DNA of 64,000 nucleotides from the NCBI RefSeq assembly GCF_001279725.1, contig NZ_LGDE01000170.1, forward strand, positions 14,206 to 78,205. The letters run 5' to 3'. The DNA comes from Streptomyces sp. WM4235. GTDB lineage: Bacteria; Actinomycetota; Actinomycetes; Streptomycetales; Streptomycetaceae. The first letter of the stretch is position 1. Each line of letters begins with the position of its first letter. Under the pieces are notes generated by a model. That model was not told the origin of the DNA and did not search any database. It was given only the letters and a program-made list of their open reading frames with translations. Below are positions 1-9,171 of the stretch, in pieces. Position numbers and translations under genes: made by a program.

Positions 1-233
1 TGGGTGACCAGTTCGATCAGGTTGTCGCATTCGGGAGTTGCATATTCCGGATGCGAACCCACGTCGAGGTAGAGGCGGGCGCCGTTCCGCAGGAAGACAT
101 TGCTGCTGCGGCCCCATGACACAACACGGCGGAAGAGGTAGCGCGCCACTTCGTCAGGAGACAGTCGGCGCTGTCCCCTGAACGTGCACGTGACGCCGTA
201 CTCGTTCTCCAGCCCGAAAATGCGGCGGTCCAT
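1..233 (-). CDS. pafA: Pup-protein ligase PafA, N-terminal part (runs off the window)
   Basis: PafA joins the C-terminal Glu of deamidated Pup to substrate lysines using ATP, marking proteins for the proteasome. Only the first 77 codons are present. They begin [18 protein letters not shown] and continue through [20 protein letters not shown] and EYATPECDN. The E-x-E-Y-G motif near residue 9 belongs to the glutamine-synthetase-like nucleotide/Mg site shared with Dop, and the CTFRGQRR stretch distinguishes PafA from Dop. The rest of the gene lies beyond position 1. No strong Shine-Dalgarno is visible; a purine-rich GAAGG lies about 12 bases upstream. In this genome pafA is separated from prcA by a divergent transporter/regulator pair. 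Identification is very secure. Confidence 0.95.
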   Translation of the reverse strand, partial: MDRRIFGLENEYGVTCTFRGQRRLSPDEVARYLFRRVVSWGRSSNVFLRNGARLYLDVGSHPEYATPECDNLIELVT

Positions 234-291
234 GACTGAACATTACGCCTTCTGCCCTCTTCTGAAACCGGGTTCGCCGGCGCCGTTCCGA

Positions 292-1554
292 TCAGTTTCT
301 GATCAGAGGGTCCGAGGAGCCCTCCTCCGAGCCCTCCGCGACAGCCCCGCCGGCGCCCGCCACGACCCCGCCGCGCACCGGGGCGGCGAGCACCCGCTGA
401 GTGGCCATCAGCACCACCAACGCCGCCGCGCCGGCCACACTCGCCACCGCGAAACCGGCCCTCGTGTCACCCAGTTCCACCGCCGGCCCGGCCGCCGCCG
501 TACCGATCGCCGCACCCACCCCGAAGAAGGTCACCAGCCAGGAGAACGCCTCCGTCACCGTGCCCCGCGGAGCGTGCCGGTCCACGACGATGAACGCGCA
601 CGCGATGGCGGGCGCCAGGAACACCCCCGCCAGCGCCGACAACGCCGTCATGCCCACCGGCCCCGGCGTCAGCATCAACGGCAGATAACAGACCGCGAGC
701 AGCGCCACCAGCATCCGCAGCCGCCGCTCCGCGGCCCCCGCCCACTGCCGGGCCCCGTAGACCACACCGCCCACCAGCGCGCCCAGCCCCAGCGCCGCCA
801 TCAACCAGCCGTACACCGCCTGACCGCCGTGATCGTCCGCGTACGCCACACCGGCCACCGTGATCGAACCCAGCGCCGTACCGACGAAGAAGAACGCGCC
901 CAACAGCGCCAGCAACCCCCGAGAGCGCAGAGCGCCCAGCCAATGGGCCTCCCGCGGCGCGGAACGCCACGTACGGGAGGGCTCGGAGACCACCACGGAC
1001 AGCGCGCCCAACACACCGATGCCATTGATCACCAGCAGCGCGACCGCCGGGTCCCACAGCGCGACGAAGAGCGTCACCAGCAGCGGACCGACCGTGAACA
1101 TGACCTCCTGCGCCACCGCGTCCATGGCGTACGCCACGTGGACCCGCTCCTCCTTGCCGCCGAGCACCCCCGGCCACAGCGCGCGCAGCCCGCCCTCCAA
1201 CGGAGGCGTGAACAACCCCGCCACGACCACGGCCGCGTAGGCCACCGCCACCGACCCGGTCCCCGCGAGCGCCAGCCACACCATGCCCAGCGCGGACACC
1301 ACCGCGGCCGGCAACTGCACGCGCGGCTGCCCGTACAGGTCCACGGCCCGACCCAGCAACGGCTGCCCCACCGCGTTCGCCACCCCGTACGCCGCCGCCA
1401 GCGCGCCCGCCAGGCTGTAGCTGCCCCCCTCGGCCCGGGTGAACAGCACGATCGCGATGGCTGCGGTGCCATTGGGCAACCGCCCCACGAGCGTGCCCAC
1501 CAACAGCCTCGCGGCGTGCCTGGTCTTGAGCAGCTCCGCGTAACCCGCGGCCAT
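292..1554 (-). CDS. Major facilitator superfamily transporter, likely exporter
   Basis: A 420-residue, strongly hydrophobic protein with about 12 predicted membrane segments and no signal peptide. It resembles drug/sugar-efflux type MFS proteins; the RAVDLYGQPR stretch around residues 65-75 is in the position of the conserved cytoplasmic loop 2-3 motif. The start MAAGYAELLKTR was chosen because AGGAGGGGG sits 5-7 bases upstream; a further in-frame ATG at 1611 lacks such a site and would lie inside the putative operator region. The gene is divergent from a LacI-type regulator and the two share a 135-bp intergenic region containing two TACGTA boxes, so the neighbour probably regulates it. Substrate cannot be told from sequence. 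Confidence 0.85.
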   Translation of the reverse strand: MAAGYAELLKTRHAARLLVGTLVGRLPNGTAAIAIVLFTRAEGGSYSLAGALAAAYGVANAVGQPLLGRAVDLYGQPRVQLPAAVVSALGMVWLALAGTGSVAVAYAAVVVAGLFTPPLEGGLRALWPGVLGGKEERVHVAYAMDAVAQEVMFTVGPLLVTLFVALWDPAVALLVINGIGVLGALSVVVSEPSRTWRSAPREAHWLGALRSRGLLALLGAFFFVGTALGSITVAGVAYADDHGGQAVYGWLMAALGLGALVGGVVYGARQWAGAAERRLRMLVALLAVCYLPLMLTPGPVGMTALSALAGVFLAPAIACAFIVVDRHAPRGTVTEAFSWLVTFFGVGAAIGTAAAGPAVELGDTRAGFAVASVAGAAALVVLMATQRVLAAPVRGGVVAGAGGAVAEGSEEGSSDPLIRN

Positions 1555-1586
1555 GTCCGCCCCCTCCTGCCCGGAACCAGCCGGGG

Positions 1587-1617
1587 TAATACGTATAACT
1601 TGACGGGTCATACGTAC
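1587..1617. promoter_or_regulatory. Putative operator: two TACGTA boxes two helical turns apart
   Basis: The perfect 8-bp palindrome ATACGTAT (1589-1596) and a second box ATACGTAC (1610-1617) have centres exactly 21 bp apart, so they lie on the same helix face. They sit between the divergent MFS and LacI-family genes, where LacI-type repressors normally bind. Assignment to the neighbouring repressor is inference. Confidence 0.45.
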
Positions 1618-1689
1618 CATGTCCCCAGTCCGCCGGTCCACCCGCCGGACCACCCCCCACCCCATGACCTGCGACAACGGGAGCCCCCT

Positions 1690-2685
1690 GTGACGAGACC
1701 CACCAGCCGGGACGTCGCCGCCGCCGCCGGGGTCTCCCAGGCCACCGTCTCCCTCGTCCTCGGCGACAAATGGCGCGGCCGCGTCTCCGAACGCACCGCC
1801 GACCTCGTCCGCGAGAGCGCCGCCACCCTCGGCTACCGCCCCAACCTCGCCGCCCGCAACCTGCGCCTCGGCTCCACCCGCACCGCCCTCCTCGTCGTCC
1901 CCGCCCTCACCAACGAGTTCTTCGCCCGCGTCTACACCGGCGCCGCCCGCGTCGCCGCCGAACACGGCTTCGGCGTCGTCCTCTACCCCTCCCCCGACGG
2001 CACCGGCCCCGCCCGCGACCCCTTCGCCTCCGCCCGCGCCGCCCTCGACGGAGTCATCGCCTCCTCCATGGCCGCCGACGCCCTCGACGCCCTCGGCCGC
2101 GAAGGCCTCCCCCTCGTCATGCTCGACAGCGACCCCGCCTCCGACACCGCCGCCGCCCACGTCAACCTCGCCATGGCCGACGGCATGCGCCAAGCCGCCA
2201 CCCACCTCCTCGACCACGGCCACCGCCGCTTCCTCCACCTCGCCTCCGCCGTCGACTCCTGGACCTTCGACATTCGCGCCAAGGCCCTGCCGGCCCTCCT
2301 GGGCCCCTCCACCGAACTGCGCACCATCAGGGCCCCCCTCACCGTCCACGGCGCCCGCACCGCCATGGAAGCCCTCCTGAAGGCACCCGGGCCCCGACCC
2401 ACCGCCGTCATCTGCGACGACGACATCCTCGCCGCCGGCGCCTGCAAGGCCGCCCGCCGCCTCGGCCTGCGCGTCCCCGACGACCTCTCCGTCACCGGCT
2501 TCGACGACCTCGCCCTCGCCACCGCCGTCGAACCCGAACTCACCACCGTCCGCCTGCCCGCCGAACGCGTCGGCGAGCAGGGCATGAGCGCCCTCCTCGC
2601 CGTCCTCGACGGCACCCCCTGGTCCGCCCCCGACATCCCCGTCGAACTCGTCGTCCGCGACTCCACCGGCCCCGCCCCCGCCTGA
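1690..2685 (+). CDS. LacI-family transcriptional regulator
   Basis: A 331-residue repressor. Residues 1-55 carry the LacI helix-turn-helix and hinge (RPTSRDVAAAAGVSQATVSL then LGYRPNLAARNLR). The rest is a periplasmic-binding-protein-like effector domain, recognisable by VTGFDDLALATAVEPELTTV and the terminal TPWSAPDIPVELVVR stretch. The GTG start gives the canonical N-terminus directly at the HTH; earlier in-frame codons encode non-homologous sequence. Codon third positions are almost all C, more extreme than in neighbours. It is divergent from the MFS gene and is its likely regulator. Such proteins usually sense a sugar or nucleoside; the effector is unknown. An S. coelicolor LacI gene occupies the same place near prcA (from memory). 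Confidence 0.9.
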   Translation: MTRPTSRDVAAAAGVSQATVSLVLGDKWRGRVSERTADLVRESAATLGYRPNLAARNLRLGSTRTALLVVPALTNEFFARVYTGAARVAAEHGFGVVLYPSPDGTGPARDPFASARAALDGVIASSMAADALDALGREGLPLVMLDSDPASDTAAAHVNLAMADGMRQAATHLLDHGHRRFLHLASAVDSWTFDIRAKALPALLGPSTELRTIRAPLTVHGARTAMEALLKAPGPRPTAVICDDDILAAGACKAARRLGLRVPDDLSVTGFDDLALATAVEPELTTVRLPAERVGEQGMSALLAVLDGTPWSAPDIPVELVVRDSTGPAPA

Positions 2686-2742
2686 ACGCGCAAAGGCCCC
2701 GACCCACCGCGAACGGCAGACCGGGGCCCCCCACACACATGA

Positions 2743-3507
2743 CTACTCGGCGTCGTCCTCCGGCACCTCGTCATTCGACACGGCATCGGCCTGCGCCGCC
2801 GCCGGCACGTCAGCCTCCAGCAACCGCGCCAACTGCCGACCGCGGATCCGCTTGAACTTCCGCTGCTGCGCCCGCGTACGGTCCAGCACCGCGACCTCCA
2901 GCCGCTCGGCCGGAATCGCCTTGTCCGCGCCGTTCGCCTGACTCGACAGCGCCTGCACCGCCAACTTCAACGCCTCGGACAACGTCATCCCGTCCCGGTG
3001 GCGCTGATCCAGGAACGTGCTGATCTGCTCCGCGTTGCCGCCGACCGCGACCGAGCCGTGCTCGTCCACGATCGAACCGTCGTGCGGCAGCCGATAGATC
3101 TGGTCACCCGCGGCCGTCGGACCGACCTCGGCCACCACCAGCTCCACCTCGTACGGCTTCTCGCCCGCGCTGGAGAAGATGGTGCCCAGCGTCTGCGCGT
3201 AGACGTTGGCGAGCCCACGGGCCGTCACGTCGTCGCGGTCGTAGGTGTACCCGCGCAGATCCGCGTAGCGCACACCACCGATCCGCAGGTTCTCGTACTC
3301 GTTGTACTTGCCGGCGGCCGCGAAGCCGATCCGGTCGTAGATCTCACTGAACTTGTGCAGCGCGCGGGACGGGTTCTCCCCCACGAACACGATGCCGTCG
3401 GCGTATTGCAGCACGACCAGGCTGCGACCGCGGGCGATGCCCTTCCGGGCGTATTCCGCCCGGTCGGCCATGGCCTGCTGAGGTGAAACATAGAACGGAG
3501 TCGACAC
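2743..3507 (-). CDS. prcA: Proteasome subunit alpha
   Basis: Forms the outer heptameric rings of the 20S core particle; its N-termini gate substrate entry and the ring surface docks the ARC ATPase C-termini. 254 residues, the usual actinobacterial length. It starts [20 protein letters not shown] and shows the alpha-type fold sequence [20 protein letters not shown], with no propeptide and no catalytic Thr1. The C-terminus is an acidic, Ala-rich tail (about residues 230-254) as in other actinobacterial alpha subunits. It follows prcB after a 46-bp gap on the same strand and is the last gene of the leftward pup-prcBA unit before the inserted MFS/LacI pair. Confidence 0.97.
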   Translation of the reverse strand: MSTPFYVSPQQAMADRAEYARKGIARGRSLVVLQYADGIVFVGENPSRALHKFSEIYDRIGFAAAGKYNEYENLRIGGVRYADLRGYTYDRDDVTARGLANVYAQTLGTIFSSAGEKPYEVELVVAEVGPTAAGDQIYRLPHDGSIVDEHGSVAVGGNAEQISTFLDQRHRDGMTLSEALKLAVQALSSQANGADKAIPAERLEVAVLDRTRAQQRKFKRIRGRQLARLLEADVPAAAQADAVSNDEVPEDDAE

Positions 3508-3553
3508 CGGCTGACCGTCCCTTTCTTCTGGGCTCCTACGAGGCGACGGATGG

Positions 3554-4393
3554 TCAGAGCAGGGCGGCGCGCGGGCCGTCGGGCTGCTCCAGCCGACGGT
3601 CGGTCACCGAACGGGCCAGCGCCTGCGACTCGTCGTCGGTCAGCCGGCGGAAGCCCTCGTCGGTGATGACGGTGACAATGGGATAGATGTGACGGTAGAG
3701 GTCCGGACCACCCGTCGCCGAGTCGTCGTCGGCCGCGTCGTACAGCGCCTGCACGACCAGCGTGGTGGCCTGCTCCTCCGTCAGGTCGGGACGGTACAGC
3801 TTCTTCATGGACCCGCGGGCGAAGATCGACCCGGACCCGGTGGCGGCGAACCCGTGCTCCTCGGAGCGACCGCCCGTCACGTCGTAGGAGAAGATCCGAC
3901 CCTTCTCCTTGGCCTCGTCGTAGCCCGCGAAGAGCGGTACGACGGCCAGCCCCTGCATCGCCATGCCGAGGTTGCTGCGGATCATGGTGGACAGACGGTT
4001 CGCCTTGCCCTCCAGCGAGAGGGTCGTCCCCTCCACCTTCTCGAAGTGCTCCAGCTCCAGCTGGAACAACTTCACCATCTCGACGGCGAGGCCGGCCGTA
4101 CCCGCGATGCCCACCGCGGAGTACTCGTCGGCCGGGAACACCTTCTCGATGTCCCGCTGGGCGATCATGTTCCCCATGGTCGCCCGCCGGTCACCGGCGA
4201 GCACCACACCGCCGGGGAACGTCGTCGCGACGATCGTCGTCCCGTGGGGCGCCTCGACGACACCGTCGGGGAGCTTGCGGTTCCCCGGCAGCATCTCGGG
4301 CTGGTGCGCCCCGAGGAAGTCCATGAAGGACGAGGACCCCGGCGTCAGGAAGGCTGCCGGTAGACGCCCTGTGCTACGAGTGTTGGGTTCCAC
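3554..4393 (-). CDS. prcB: Proteasome subunit beta (catalytic, with propeptide)
   Basis: Catalytic subunit of the inner rings; an autocatalytic cut exposes Thr1. The GTG start gives [20 protein letters not shown] and 279 residues, matching the known Streptomyces form, and has GGAAGGAAAC just upstream. An earlier in-frame ATG at 4480 would add 29 non-conserved residues. The propeptide is about 51 residues and the mature enzyme begins at Thr52 in [10 protein letters not shown]. Further active-site context is seen in [10 protein letters not shown] and [12 protein letters not shown]. The gene start lies inside the preceding endonuclease VII-like gene: 49 bases overlap in a different frame, suggesting translational coupling. 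Confidence 0.97.
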   Translation of the reverse strand: MEPNTRSTGRLPAAFLTPGSSSFMDFLGAHQPEMLPGNRKLPDGVVEAPHGTTIVATTFPGGVVLAGDRRATMGNMIAQRDIEKVFPADEYSAVGIAGTAGLAVEMVKLFQLELEHFEKVEGTTLSLEGKANRLSTMIRSNLGMAMQGLAVVPLFAGYDEAKEKGRIFSYDVTGGRSEEHGFAATGSGSIFARGSMKKLYRPDLTEEQATTLVVQALYDAADDDSATGGPDLYRHIYPIVTVITDEGFRRLTDDESQALARSVTDRRLEQPDGPRAALL

Positions 4394-4932
4394 AGGTTTC
4401 CTTCCACGTAAGCGGCTGCACGCCTTATGACGTCCGGCCGATCCTTGAACTGCCCCAAGGCTGCGTTGCAGCTGAAGCACAGCACGCCTCGGACCTTACC
4501 CGTCTGATGATCGTGATCCACATGCTCGGCCGGACCGGTTCGGCACAGCAGACACGAACCACCCTGCGCCTCGATCATCGCGTCACGCTCGGCCTCGGTA
4601 ATGCCGTATTTGCGTTTGAAGTAGCTCGCCCGGTTGCGCTGCGTCCTGAATACGCGGCAGTAACTGGACCAACCGTCCGAGGTGGTCTTGTTCCGCTCCC
4701 ATTCCGAGTGCGGTTTGACCTCCCGACACTGGGGGCACCGCTTGTGACCGGACGGTACGGTCACCTTCTCCCGCACCGTCCGCCCCTTCGCTTCCTGGCG
4801 CGCCTTGTAGTAGTCCGCAGAACACGAGCGACCGTAGGACTGCAATCCGTCGGCTATGGAACGGTTACTCGCATATTCCGACCGCGGCCTGTCCTGCTTG
4901 CACCTCGAGCACCGCTTGGTGATCCCTGCCAA
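4345..4932 (-). CDS. Endonuclease VII-like HNH/treble-clef nuclease inside the proteasome operon
   Basis: A 195-residue protein whose C-terminal part (about residues 115-180) matches the recombination endonuclease VII fold: a CLLC pair, the catalytic EHVDHDH core, then [11 protein letters not shown]. In T4 endonuclease VII the equivalent Asp/His residues bind Mg and the four Cys bind zinc; all are present here, so activity is plausible. The N-terminal half has two related zinc-knuckle repeats beginning CSRC (about 8) and CPQC (about 70). Repeat 1 ends YGRSC and repeat 2 ends YCRVF, so each has lost a different Cys of the second pair. GC in sampled lines is roughly 58-63%, lower than the neighbouring prcB (about 68%). 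It lies between pup and prcB and overlaps prcB by 49 bases. Its role in proteasome biology is unknown. Start is the first ATG, with ATTTGACC-type weak upstream sequence. Confidence 0.85.
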   Translation of the reverse strand: MAGITKRCSRCKQDRPRSEYASNRSIADGLQSYGRSCSADYYKARQEAKGRTVREKVTVPSGHKRCPQCREVKPHSEWERNKTTSDGWSSYCRVFRTQRNRASYFKRKYGITEAERDAMIEAQGGSCLLCRTGPAEHVDHDHQTGKVRGVLCFSCNAALGQFKDRPDVIRRAAAYVEGNLWNPTLVAQGVYRQPS

Positions 4933-4971
4933 CTACCGCACGCCCCCCTGCGATTCGAAGGTCAAATGGCC

Positions 4972-5184
4972 TTACTGGCCACCCTTCTGAACGAAGGACC
5001 GCACGAAATCCTCGGCATTCTCCTCGAGTACATCGTCAATCTCGTCAAGTACCGAGTCGACGTCGTCGGAGAGTTTTTCCTGGCGCTCCTTGAGGTCGGT
5101 CGATTCCTCGACCGCCGCCTCCTCGACCTCCTCGGTCGAGCGCGTCGCCTTCTGCTGTCCGCCGCCGGTGTCCTTGGTCGCCAT
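4972..5184 (-). CDS. pup: Prokaryotic ubiquitin-like protein Pup
   Basis: A 70-residue disordered tag protein, MATKDTGGGQQ to SFVQKGGQ. The C-terminal GGQ shows that Dop must deamidate Gln to Glu before PafA can use it. The central segment, about residues 28-58 (LKERQEKLSDDVDSVLDEID), is the region that forms a coiled coil with ARC. Start choice: a longer in-frame ATG at 5217 exists, but MATKDTGGGQQ is the conserved Streptomyces N-terminus and has GGTGAGG 5 bases upstream. The endonuclease VII-like gene begins 39 bp downstream, and prcB and prcA follow. Confidence 0.98.
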   Translation of the reverse strand: MATKDTGGGQQKATRSTEEVEEAAVEESTDLKERQEKLSDDVDSVLDEIDDVLEENAEDFVRSFVQKGGQ

Positions 5185-5220
5185 GTCTACCTCACCCCGC
5201 TCGGTTCGCACGCTCATGTC

Positions 5221-5246
5221 GAGAGACCCCGGAATCGGGATCTCTC
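5221..5246. repeat. Inverted repeat upstream of pup
   Basis: Arms GAGAGACCCC (5221-5230) and GGGATCTCTC (5237-5246), one mismatch, 6-base spacer. It lies 37 bp upstream of the pup start and could be a leader hairpin or an operator; nothing more can be said. Confidence 0.4.
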
Positions 5247-5338
5247 AAGATCAGACCCTACGCCGGACCCTACAAGGAGGCCCCGACATTCGTCCCGGTA
5301 CTTTCACAACGTCCGGGTGACTTCATGATTCCCTCGGC

Positions 5339-5356
5339 GGGGCCTTTTCAGGCCCC
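5339..5356 (-). terminator. Short hairpin after dop
   Basis: GGGGCC and GGCCCC arms (5339-5344, 5351-5356) with a 6-base loop, 20 bp past the dop stop on its strand. It has no long U tract, so it may be a weak terminator or attenuator between dop and pup. Confidence 0.4.
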
Positions 5357-5376
5357 TTCCCGGTACCGGAATGGCC

Positions 5377-6888
5377 TCAGCGGCCCGAGAGCACCCGCAC
5401 CAGTTCCTCCGCCGTCCGACAGCGGTCCAGGAGCTCCTTCACATGGGCCCTGGTGCCCCGCAGGGGCTCCAGGGTGGGGACCCGCTGGAGCGAGTCGTGG
5501 CCCGGCAGGTCGAAGATCACCGAGTCCCACGAGGCCGCGGCCACGTCGTCGGCGTACTGCTCCAGACACCGGCCCCGGAAGTAGGCCCGGGTGTCCTCCG
5601 GAGGCTTGCCCTCGGCCCGTTCCACGGCCGTCTCGTCCACCAGTCGCTTCATCTTGCCGCGGGCCACCAGGCGGTTGTACAGGCCCTTCTCCGGGCGTAC
5701 GTCCGCGTACTGGAGGTCCACCAGGTGCAGCCGGGCGGCGTCCCAGTCGAGGCTGTCCCGTCGGCGGTAGCCCTCCAGGATCTCCCGCTTCGCGATCCAG
5801 TCCAGCTCGCCGGACAGGCTCATCGGGTCCGTCTCCAGCCGGCCCAGTACGTCCTCCCACCGAGCGAGGACATCCTTGGTCTGCTCGTCCGCGTCGGACC
5901 CGAAACGCTCGTCCACGTACTTCCTGGCCAGCTCGAAGTACTCCATCTGGAGTTGTACGGCGGTCAGTGTCCGCCCACTGCGCAGGGTGATCAGGTGGCC
6001 GAGGTCGGGGTCGTGGGAGACCTGGTGGAGGGTGCGCACCGGCTGGTCCACGGCCAGGTCCACGTTGATGAACCCGTCCTCGATCATCGACAGCACCAGG
6101 GCGGTGGTGCCGAGCTTGAGGTAGGTGGAGATCTCCGACAGGTTCGCGTCGCCGATGATCACGTGGAGCCGGCGGTACTTCTCGGCGTCGGAGTGGGGTT
6201 CGTCGCGGGTGTTGATGATGGGCCGCTTGAGGGTGGTCTCCAGGCCGACCTCGACTTCGAAGTAGTCCGCGCGCTGGCTGATCTGGAAGCCGTGCTCGCG
6301 GCCGTCCTGACCGATGCCGACGCGTCCCGCGCCCGTGACGACCTGCCGGGAGACGAAGAAGGGGGTCAGGTGGCGCACGATGTCCGAGAAGGGGGTCTCC
6401 CGCTTCATCAGGTAGTTCTCGTGCGTGCCGTAGGAGGCGCCCTTGTTGTCGGTGTTGTTCTTGTAGAGGTGGATCGGTTGGGCTCCGGGGAGCTGTGCGG
6501 CCCGTTCGGCGGCCTCGGCCATGATCCGTTCGCCGGCCTTGTCCCAGAGGACGGCGTCGAGCGGATTGGTGATCTCGGGCGAGCTGTACTCGGGGTGCGC
6601 GTGGTCGACGTAGAGCCGGGCGCCGTTGGTGAGGATGACGTTGGCGAGGCCGATGTCCTCGTCGGTCAGCTGGCTGTTGTCGGCGGCCTCGCGGGCGAGG
6701 TCGAAGCCGCGGGCGTCCCGCAGCGGATTCTCCTCCTCGAAGTCCCAGCGGGCGCGGCGCGCCCGGTGCATCGCCGCCGCGTAGGCGTTGACGATCTGGG
6801 ACGAGGTGAGCATGGCATTGGCGTTCGGGTGCCCCGGGACGGAGATCCCGTACTCCGTCTCGATCCCCATTACTCGCCGTACGGTCAT
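5377..6888 (-). CDS. dop: Depupylase / Pup deamidase Dop
   Basis: Dop uses a glutamine-synthetase-like fold with bound nucleotide to deamidate the Pup C-terminal Gln and to remove Pup from tagged proteins. 503 residues, the usual length. It starts [20 protein letters not shown] with AAGGAGGGCCGC just upstream. The E-T-E-Y-G metal/nucleotide motif is at about residues 9-13. It has the segment after [11 protein letters not shown] that contains the Dop-specific loop, and [17 protein letters not shown] and [20 protein letters not shown] shared with PafA. A 43-codon N-terminal extension in frame was rejected as non-conserved. arc lies upstream, separated by a terminator-like hairpin, and pup downstream. 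Confidence 0.96.
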   Translation of the reverse strand: MTVRRVMGIETEYGISVPGHPNANAMLTSSQIVNAYAAAMHRARRARWDFEEENPLRDARGFDLAREAADNSQLTDEDIGLANVILTNGARLYVDHAHPEYSSPEITNPLDAVLWDKAGERIMAEAAERAAQLPGAQPIHLYKNNTDNKGASYGTHENYLMKRETPFSDIVRHLTPFFVSRQVVTGAGRVGIGQDGREHGFQISQRADYFEVEVGLETTLKRPIINTRDEPHSDAEKYRRLHVIIGDANLSEISTYLKLGTTALVLSMIEDGFINVDLAVDQPVRTLHQVSHDPDLGHLITLRSGRTLTAVQLQMEYFELARKYVDERFGSDADEQTKDVLARWEDVLGRLETDPMSLSGELDWIAKREILEGYRRRDSLDWDAARLHLVDLQYADVRPEKGLYNRLVARGKMKRLVDETAVERAEGKPPEDTRAYFRGRCLEQYADDVAAASWDSVIFDLPGHDSLQRVPTLEPLRGTRAHVKELLDRCRTAEELVRVLSGR

Positions 6889-7072
6889 GCGGCCCTCCTT
6901 GCCCGGCGGCGCTCCCGTTCGGGAGCGGCGCTCAAGTACCGCTGGTGCTCCGGTGCGTTTGGTGCGGTGCCCGTCCCCGCACTGCGCGACCGGCGGTACG
7001 GAAGAGCCTAGAACCACTGCGCGCTGCTGGGGAGATCATTTCAGTCATTGAATTTGCCTTGTCACCGGCTGA

Positions 7073-7098
7073 AAAGCAGTCGGCATAAAGCAGTCGGC
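7073..7098. repeat. Tandem 12-bp direct repeat upstream of dop
   Basis: AAAGCAGTCGGC occurs at 7073-7084 and again at 7087-7098, period 14 bp, in the arc-dop gap. The second copy overlaps the terminator stem. Function unknown. Confidence 0.5.
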
Positions 7099-7130
7099 TG
7101 CGGGTGCCCTTGGCCGGGCACCCGCAGCCG
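7095..7130 (-). terminator. Strong hairpin between arc and dop
   Basis: A 15-bp perfect stem: CGGCTGCGGGTGCCC (7095-7109) and its complement at 7116-7130, loop of 6. It starts 11 bp past the arc stop on the minus strand and implies that arc is at least partly terminated before dop. Confidence 0.75.
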
Positions 7131-7140
7131 CCCCGCTTCG

Positions 7141-8907
7141 TCAGAGGTACTGACCGGTGTTTGCCACCGTGTCGATGGAGCGGCCCGTGTCCGCGCCTTG
7201 CTTTCCGGTGACGAGCGTGCGGATGAATACGATCCGCTCGCCCTTCTTTCCGGAGATGCGGGCCCAGTCGTCCGGGTTGGTGGTGTTCGGGAGGTCCTCG
7301 TTCTCCTTGAACTCGTCCACGCAGGCCTGGAGGAGGTGGGAGACGCGGAGGCCCTTCTGCTTGTGCTCGAGGAAGGCCTTGATGGCCATCTTCTTCGCAC
7401 GGTCCACGATGTTCTGGATCATCGCGCCCGAGTTGAAGTCCTTGAAGTAGAGGACTTCCTTGTCGCCGTTGGCGTACGTGACCTCGAGGAAGCGGTTCTC
7501 CTCGGTTTCGGCGTACATCTGCTCGACGACGGTCTGGATCATGCTGTGGACGGTGCCGGCCCTGGAGTCCTGGTGTTCGGACAGGTCGTCCGTGTGCAGG
7601 GGCAGGGTGGCCTTGAGGTACTTCGCGAAGATGTCCTTCGCGGCCTCGGCGTCGGGACGCTCGATCTTGATCTTCACGTCGAGACGGCCGGGGCGCAGGA
7701 TGGCCGGGTCGATCATGTCCTCGCGGTTGGAGGCGCCGATGACGATGACGTTCTCCAGGCCTTCCACGCCGTCGATCTCGGCGAGCAGCTGGGGGACGAT
7801 GGTGTTCTCCACGTCCGAGCTGACGCCGGATCCGCGGGTGCGGAAGAGGGATTCCATCTCGTCGAAGAAGACGATGACGGGGGTGCCCTCGCTGGCCTTT
7901 TCACGGGCACGCTGGAAGACGAGGCGGATGTGCCGCTCGGTCTCGCCGACGTACTTGTTGAGGAGTTCGGGGCCCTTGATGTTGAGGAAGTAGGACTTCC
8001 CGGCGGGCTGGCCGGTGACCTCGGCGACCTTCTTGGCAAGGGAGTTGGCGACGGCTTTGGCGATGAGCGTCTTGCCGCAGCCGGGAGGGCCGTAGAGCAG
8101 GATGCCCTTGGGGGGCCGCAGTTCGTGTTCCTTGAAGAGGTCGGGGTGGAGGTACGGGAGCTCGACTGCGTCGCGGATCAGCTCGATCTGGTCGCCCAGG
8201 CCGCCGATCTTGTCGTAGTCGATGTCGGGGACCTCTTCGAGGACGAGTTCCTCGACCTCGCTCTTCGGCACCACTTCGTAGACGTAGCCGGAGCGGGGTT
8301 CGAGCAGGAGGGCGTCGCCGGGGCGGATGGTGATGTCCAGGAGCGGCTCGGCGAGCCTCACCACCCTTTCCTCGTCGGTGTGCCCGACCACCAGGGCGCG
8401 CTCGCCGTCCTCGAGGATCTCCTTGAGGGTGACGATGTCCCCGGCCCGTTCGAACTCCATGGCCTCGACCACGTTGAGCGCTTCGTTGAGCATGACCTCC
8501 TGGCCGCGCCGGAGGTCTTCCGGTTCGACGCTGGGGCTCACGTTCACGCGAAGCTTTCGGCCTCCGGTGAAGATGTCGACGGTGCCGTCCTCGTTCGACT
8601 GAAGGAAGACACCGAATCCGGCCGGCGGCTGGGCGAGCCGGTCGACTTCTTCTTTGAGGGCCACGATCTGGTCGCGGGCCTCACGGAGGGTATTCGCCAG
8701 TCGTTCGTTCTGTGTGGATACGCCGGCCAGATTTGTCTGGAGCTCGACGATCCGCTCTTCGAGAATCCTCGCGTGCCGCGGAGAGTCGGCGAGCTTACGT
8801 CGCAGGACGGCGATTTCCTGCTCGAGATAGGCAACCTGGCCGGCGGGGTCATCAGACCCTCGCCCGGGCCGGATGCCGCGGTTGATGTCGTCGTCGTGGG
8901 CTGCCAC
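7141..8907 (-). CDS. arc: Proteasome-associated AAA ATPase ARC (Mpa homologue)
   Basis: Hexameric unfoldase that recognises Pup and feeds substrates into the 20S core. 588 residues. After a short disordered start there is a coiled coil (about residues 25-92) that binds Pup, then tandem OB domains (about 95-235), then the AAA module with Walker A GPPGCGKT (about 272-279), Walker [13 protein letters not shown], and the sensor region [20 protein letters not shown]. The extreme C-terminus is GQYL, the docking tail inserted into PrcA pockets. The GTG start ([17 protein letters not shown]) is preceded by GGAGGAGGTGAG; an upstream in-frame ATG at 8925 is less likely. It is the first gene of the leftward proteasome region. 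Confidence 0.97.
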   Translation of the reverse strand: MAAHDDDINRGIRPGRGSDDPAGQVAYLEQEIAVLRRKLADSPRHARILEERIVELQTNLAGVSTQNERLANTLREARDQIVALKEEVDRLAQPPAGFGVFLQSNEDGTVDIFTGGRKLRVNVSPSVEPEDLRRGQEVMLNEALNVVEAMEFERAGDIVTLKEILEDGERALVVGHTDEERVVRLAEPLLDITIRPGDALLLEPRSGYVYEVVPKSEVEELVLEEVPDIDYDKIGGLGDQIELIRDAVELPYLHPDLFKEHELRPPKGILLYGPPGCGKTLIAKAVANSLAKKVAEVTGQPAGKSYFLNIKGPELLNKYVGETERHIRLVFQRAREKASEGTPVIVFFDEMESLFRTRGSGVSSDVENTIVPQLLAEIDGVEGLENVIVIGASNREDMIDPAILRPGRLDVKIKIERPDAEAAKDIFAKYLKATLPLHTDDLSEHQDSRAGTVHSMIQTVVEQMYAETEENRFLEVTYANGDKEVLYFKDFNSGAMIQNIVDRAKKMAIKAFLEHKQKGLRVSHLLQACVDEFKENEDLPNTTNPDDWARISGKKGERIVFIRTLVTGKQGADTGRSIDTVANTGQYL

Positions 8908-8972
8908 GGTCCTCACCTCCTCCAAGGGGAGCTGGACGCTTCCTGACCCTACCTGGGCTGGTGGTGATTGAA

Positions 8973-9000
8973 ACCCCTAGATCACAAAGACGGTAGGGGT
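8973..9000. promoter_or_regulatory. Inverted repeat in the arc/ferredoxin divergent region
   Basis: ACCCCTA (8973-8979) and TAGGGGT (8994-9000), 14-base spacer, in the 264-bp region between divergent arc and the ferredoxin gene. Position suits a regulator of the proteasome region; I could not assign a factor or convincing -10/-35 boxes. Confidence 0.3.
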
Positions 9001-9171
9001 GTGTCCGATCTTCACCCTTGCGTACTCCCTCACGCCTAGGAAATACCCACCCAGCGACATCGGAAAGCAGCCGGTTGTAAGGTCGAAGTGTTCAACACCC
9101 GTCAGGGCTCGCGCGACTTGCTGCGAGTTGCGACCGGGATGGATCACTCAGTGCAGGGAACGGCAGGAGAT

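Noticed and set aside
184..2685. A very long rightward reading frame and a matching long leftward one over the first 2.7 kb
   Set aside because: Their extra parts are Arg/His/Pro-rich antisense or out-of-frame translations of GC-rich DNA; only the LacI and MFS parts match protein families and have ribosome sites.
4345..4932. Homing endonuclease of an intron or intein
   Set aside because: It is a separate gene with its own start between pup and prcB; neither neighbour is interrupted.
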